Shown in pieces: positions 31,962-33,845 of a stretch of 33,845 bases of DNA (the first letter of the stretch is position 1; the number at the start of each line of letters is the position of its first letter). Source of the stretch: Bacillota bacterium (GTDB lineage: Bacteria > Bacillota > Clostridia > Lachnospirales > Lachnospiraceae); assembly GCA_023460575.1 (NCBI GenBank), contig JAEWPQ010000183.1, positions 1-33,845 of the forward strand, written 5' to 3'. A program made the position numbers and the translations under genes. The notes beneath the pieces are model-generated. The model had not been told where the DNA came from, ran no database searches, and was given only the letters and a program-made list of their open reading frames with translations.

Positions 31962-32375
31962 CTATTTTCTGTTAGGGCGCCTTTTAATCATCAGAAGATC
32001 TATAAACTCATCAATCAGAGAACCATCATCAGCGGGAAACATCATCCATTTTCCATCATGATATGTTGTCGAACTGTCATACTCTTCCTGTATCCGGGGT
32101 GAAAAGTTCTGCCTGTTCTGCTCGAATTTCTCCTGCTCTGCTTTGCCGAGTATGACCATAAAACCAGAACAGCCCTCTCTGGCATAGAGAGCGCAGAGGG
32201 TCTTCCCTCCTCTGCGGTATTTGTATTCATACTTCCATGCCTTGCCGCCGCTGTTCCAAAGGCGGTCCATATCATATGCTTCTTCAATTTTTTTGCAGAG
32301 AGCTTCCCATGCAGAAAAAGCCTCCTCTCCAATTAAACTTATCATCTCTTCCCGAGACGGAATCTTTTCAAGCAT
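31962..32375 (-). CDS. DUF3788-like protein
   Basis: 137 residues, AAAGGAG before the ATG. It shows the family's sequence: LIGEEAFSAWEALCKKIEEA, WKYEYKYRRGGKTLCALYAR, VILGKAEQEKFE and a C-terminal YHDGKWMMFP. DUF3788 proteins resemble YdhG/DUF1801-type small domains of unknown role. First gene of the DUF3788-MmcQ-DinB operon. Confidence 0.82.
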   Translation of the reverse strand: MLEKIPSREEMISLIGEEAFSAWEALCKKIEEAYDMDRLWNSGGKAWKYEYKYRRGGKTLCALYAREGCSGFMVILGKAEQEKFEQNRQNFSPRIQEEYDSSTTYHDGKWMMFPADDGSLIDEFIDLLMIKRRPNRK

Positions 32376-32419
32376 GAAAAACTCCTTTCTTTTTACTTCT
32401 CTGGCACCTGTTTTTAAGG

Positions 32420-32435
32420 ATTATAACACGTATAA
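32420..32435 (-). promoter_or_regulatory. Extended -10 and inverted repeat before the DUF3788 operon
   Basis: Minus strand TGTTATAAT has its TATAAT at 32420-32425. TTATA-CGTGT-TATAA (32421-32435) overlaps it and may be an operator. No convincing -35. Confidence 0.4.
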
Positions 32436-32457
32436 CAGGACAGCTGTATGTCATATT

Positions 32458-33845
32458 TTACGAAAAATGATACTCATCGTATTCTTCCATACTCATTCTT
32501 TCTATCAAAAATTCCGTCACCAGCTCTCCTTCTGCGCTTACACAGTATTCCGTATGAACCGGCGCTCCCCAGCTGTCGTCTCCGCCTACGCCTCTCATAG
32601 CCCCAAATATACTGATTACCGTATATCTTGGAGCCGGAAGTTCTTCATTATGAGTGGCCATCTCCAGTTCCTCCGCTGTATAAGGAAGAACCGATGCCTC
32701 AAACGGCCCGCCAGCAGCCCGGAAACCAATGGAATTTCCTTTTCTGTCAGAAACCTTCAGCCAGCGTACTCCGGTCCTGTTTCCGCATTCCTGGGGAACC
32801 AGATAAGGAGATACATTTCCCTCAGGGGTGTCTTTATAAATCCCCAGTCTGGCTCCTTCCTTCCTGTCACAGTAATTCTCTTCCGGTCCTCTGCCATACC
32901 AGGTAAACTGCTTGGCTGCAGACGGAGTGATAAGCCTCATTCCAAAAGCGGGAAGCTGGGGCAGCCCCTCTTTTCCATGAAATACGGCTTTCACACGGAT
33001 AGTTCCGGTTGAATTCACTTCATAGGTGACCTCTGTTTCAGACTCAGGAACAACAGACAGCTGATAGGTATAGGTAACTTTAATGCAGTCTTCTTTTTCT
33101 TCCACTTTGCAGTTTTCACTTCTATAAGAAGGGAATTTGCCCGCGCCTAACCACATGGAGCTTTTAACGGAGAATTTATTTCCTTTATCATTGTCGGTAG
33201 TGGCTCTCCAGTACACAGGCATAACAGGTCTTCCCACCCATTCTTTTCCGCCATAAACAATGGAAACAATACTTCCTTCCTGTCTGGAAAAGAGAATTCG
33301 GAAACCGTCTCCTGATACACCAATATTTACATCTCCGTAAATTACGTTTAATTGTTTCTTAATTCCAGGCGACAGTTCTCCCCTGATCACCCGGACGCTC
33401 TCTCCGAAGGCAGTTTCAAAACCGGAATCAGCCCATAAAGTATCTTCTTTTAATACTGCTGACACCTGATGGACATACTCTCCTGCATCTTTCCATTCCG
33501 GTATTTCAACCGTAATATATGCGGCCATTAATGGTTCAACAATCGCTTCAAACCGCTTCTGGAATATGGGTTCCCCGTTCTTTAATACGGTATAAACAAA
33601 TTCGAAGTCAGAGGTATTTTCAAACAGCCTGCGGTTTTCAATTCTTACTCCGTTTTCATCCGGTGTGAGACGAATATCCTGATAGAGATATTTCACCTCC
33701 TGGGCTTTGGGTGATACCGTACGGTCTGCAAAAACAATTCCGTCGCCGCAGAAACTGTAATCCGTAGGCCGGTCATCGAAATCGCCTCCGTAGGTCATAT
33801 GCTCTTCTCCGTATGCGTCTTTTTTCATCAGAGACTGGTCAATAT
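32458..33845 (-). CDS. Beta-galactosidase (GH2, LacZ type), C-terminal part
   Basis: 462 codons are visible; the frame runs off the right edge (IDQSLMKKDAYGEEHMTYGG), so the true start is outside. It contains the end of the catalytic barrel (GGDFDDRPTDYSFCGDGIVF), the linking beta domains and the small-chain domain with WYGRGPEENYCDRKEGARLG, a hallmark of LacZ. The nucleophile and acid/base Glu lie upstream, outside the window. It should hydrolyse beta-galactosides in the cytoplasm. The tail ends normally, 82 bases from the DUF3788 start. Confidence 0.93.
   Translation of the reverse strand, partial: IDQSLMKKDAYGEEHMTYGGDFDDRPTDYSFCGDGIVFADRTVSPKAQEVKYLYQDIRLTPDENGVRIENRRLFENTSDFEFVYTVLKNGEPIFQKRFEAIVEPLMAAYITVEIPEWKDAGEYVHQVSAVLKEDTLWADSGFETAFGESVRVIRGELSPGIKKQLNVIYGDVNIGVSGDGFRILFSRQEGSIVSIVYGGKEWVGRPVMPVYWRATTDNDKGNKFSVKSSMWLGAGKFPSYRSENCKVEEKEDCIKVTYTYQLSVVPESETEVTYEVNSTGTIRVKAVFHGKEGLPQLPAFGMRLITPSAAKQFTWYGRGPEENYCDRKEGARLGIYKDTPEGNVSPYLVPQECGNRTGVRWLKVSDRKGNSIGFRAAGGPFEASVLPYTAEELEMATHNEELPAPRYTVISIFGAMRGVGGDDSWGAPVHTEYCVSAEGELVTEFLIERMSMEEYDEYHFS

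Noticed and set aside
32221..33012. 263-codon plus-strand frame opposite DUF3788 and lacZ
   Set aside because: Antisense to two well supported genes and lacks any family pattern.
1..33845. CRISPR arrays, rRNA or tRNA genes
   Set aside because: No regularly spaced repeats and no cloverleaf or conserved rRNA sequence were seen by eye.

Overview
The window looks like the chromosome of a low-GC, Gram-positive anaerobe of the Clostridia, most likely a Lachnospiraceae relative. This rests on AGGAGG-type ribosome sites, occasional GTG/TTG starts, a lipoprotein-type sugar-binding protein, a class I fructose-bisphosphate aldolase, and LysM/GH18 and zinc-finger anti-sigma families typical of this group. 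Most genes lie on the minus strand. No species was assigned and no database was searched.

Region 1 (1-7.75 kb) is a starch/maltodextrin unit. On the minus strand, in transcription order, it has a secreted CBM20 alpha-amylase, a lipoprotein binding protein, two ABC permeases and a partial intracellular GH13 enzyme. A divergent LacI-type regulator and a TetR-type regulator follow on the plus strand. Region 2 (7.76-9.5 kb) is a glycolytic pair, class I aldolase then 2,3-BPG-dependent phosphoglycerate mutase, under one strong promoter.

Region 3 (9.5-21.8 kb) is an accessory zone rich in short genes and gene debris. It holds an acetyltransferase, two paralogous ECF sigma/anti-sigma pairs about 5 kb apart, a histidine phosphatase, a LysM-GH18 protein lacking the usual catalytic residues, a DUF1835/DUF3658-like gene, a DUF3795-like gene and a HARE-HTH/HrgA-like protein. 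Between them lie prophage relics (terminase, tail chaperone with a slippery A8), an HNH fragment and an RlmD-like tail. Three families of duplicated non-coding sequence (called R1, R2, R3 here) and a duplicated promoter/operator are also present.

Region 4 (21.85-33.85 kb) is more core-like: rlmD, a small acidic-tailed membrane protein, pcrA, a patatin-like lipase, a heterodimeric multidrug-type ABC exporter, a DUF3788/MmcQ/DinB operon and the C-terminal half of a GH2 beta-galactosidase. The exporter is preceded by a 360-bp leader with its own promoter, a 31-codon leader peptide behind a strong ribosome site, and three consecutive terminator-like hairpins. This is the layout expected of ribosome-mediated transcription attenuation (compare Bacillus bmrBCD) and is the most interesting regulatory system I can see. 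Coordinates of starts were moved inward where the ribosome site clearly favoured an internal codon.
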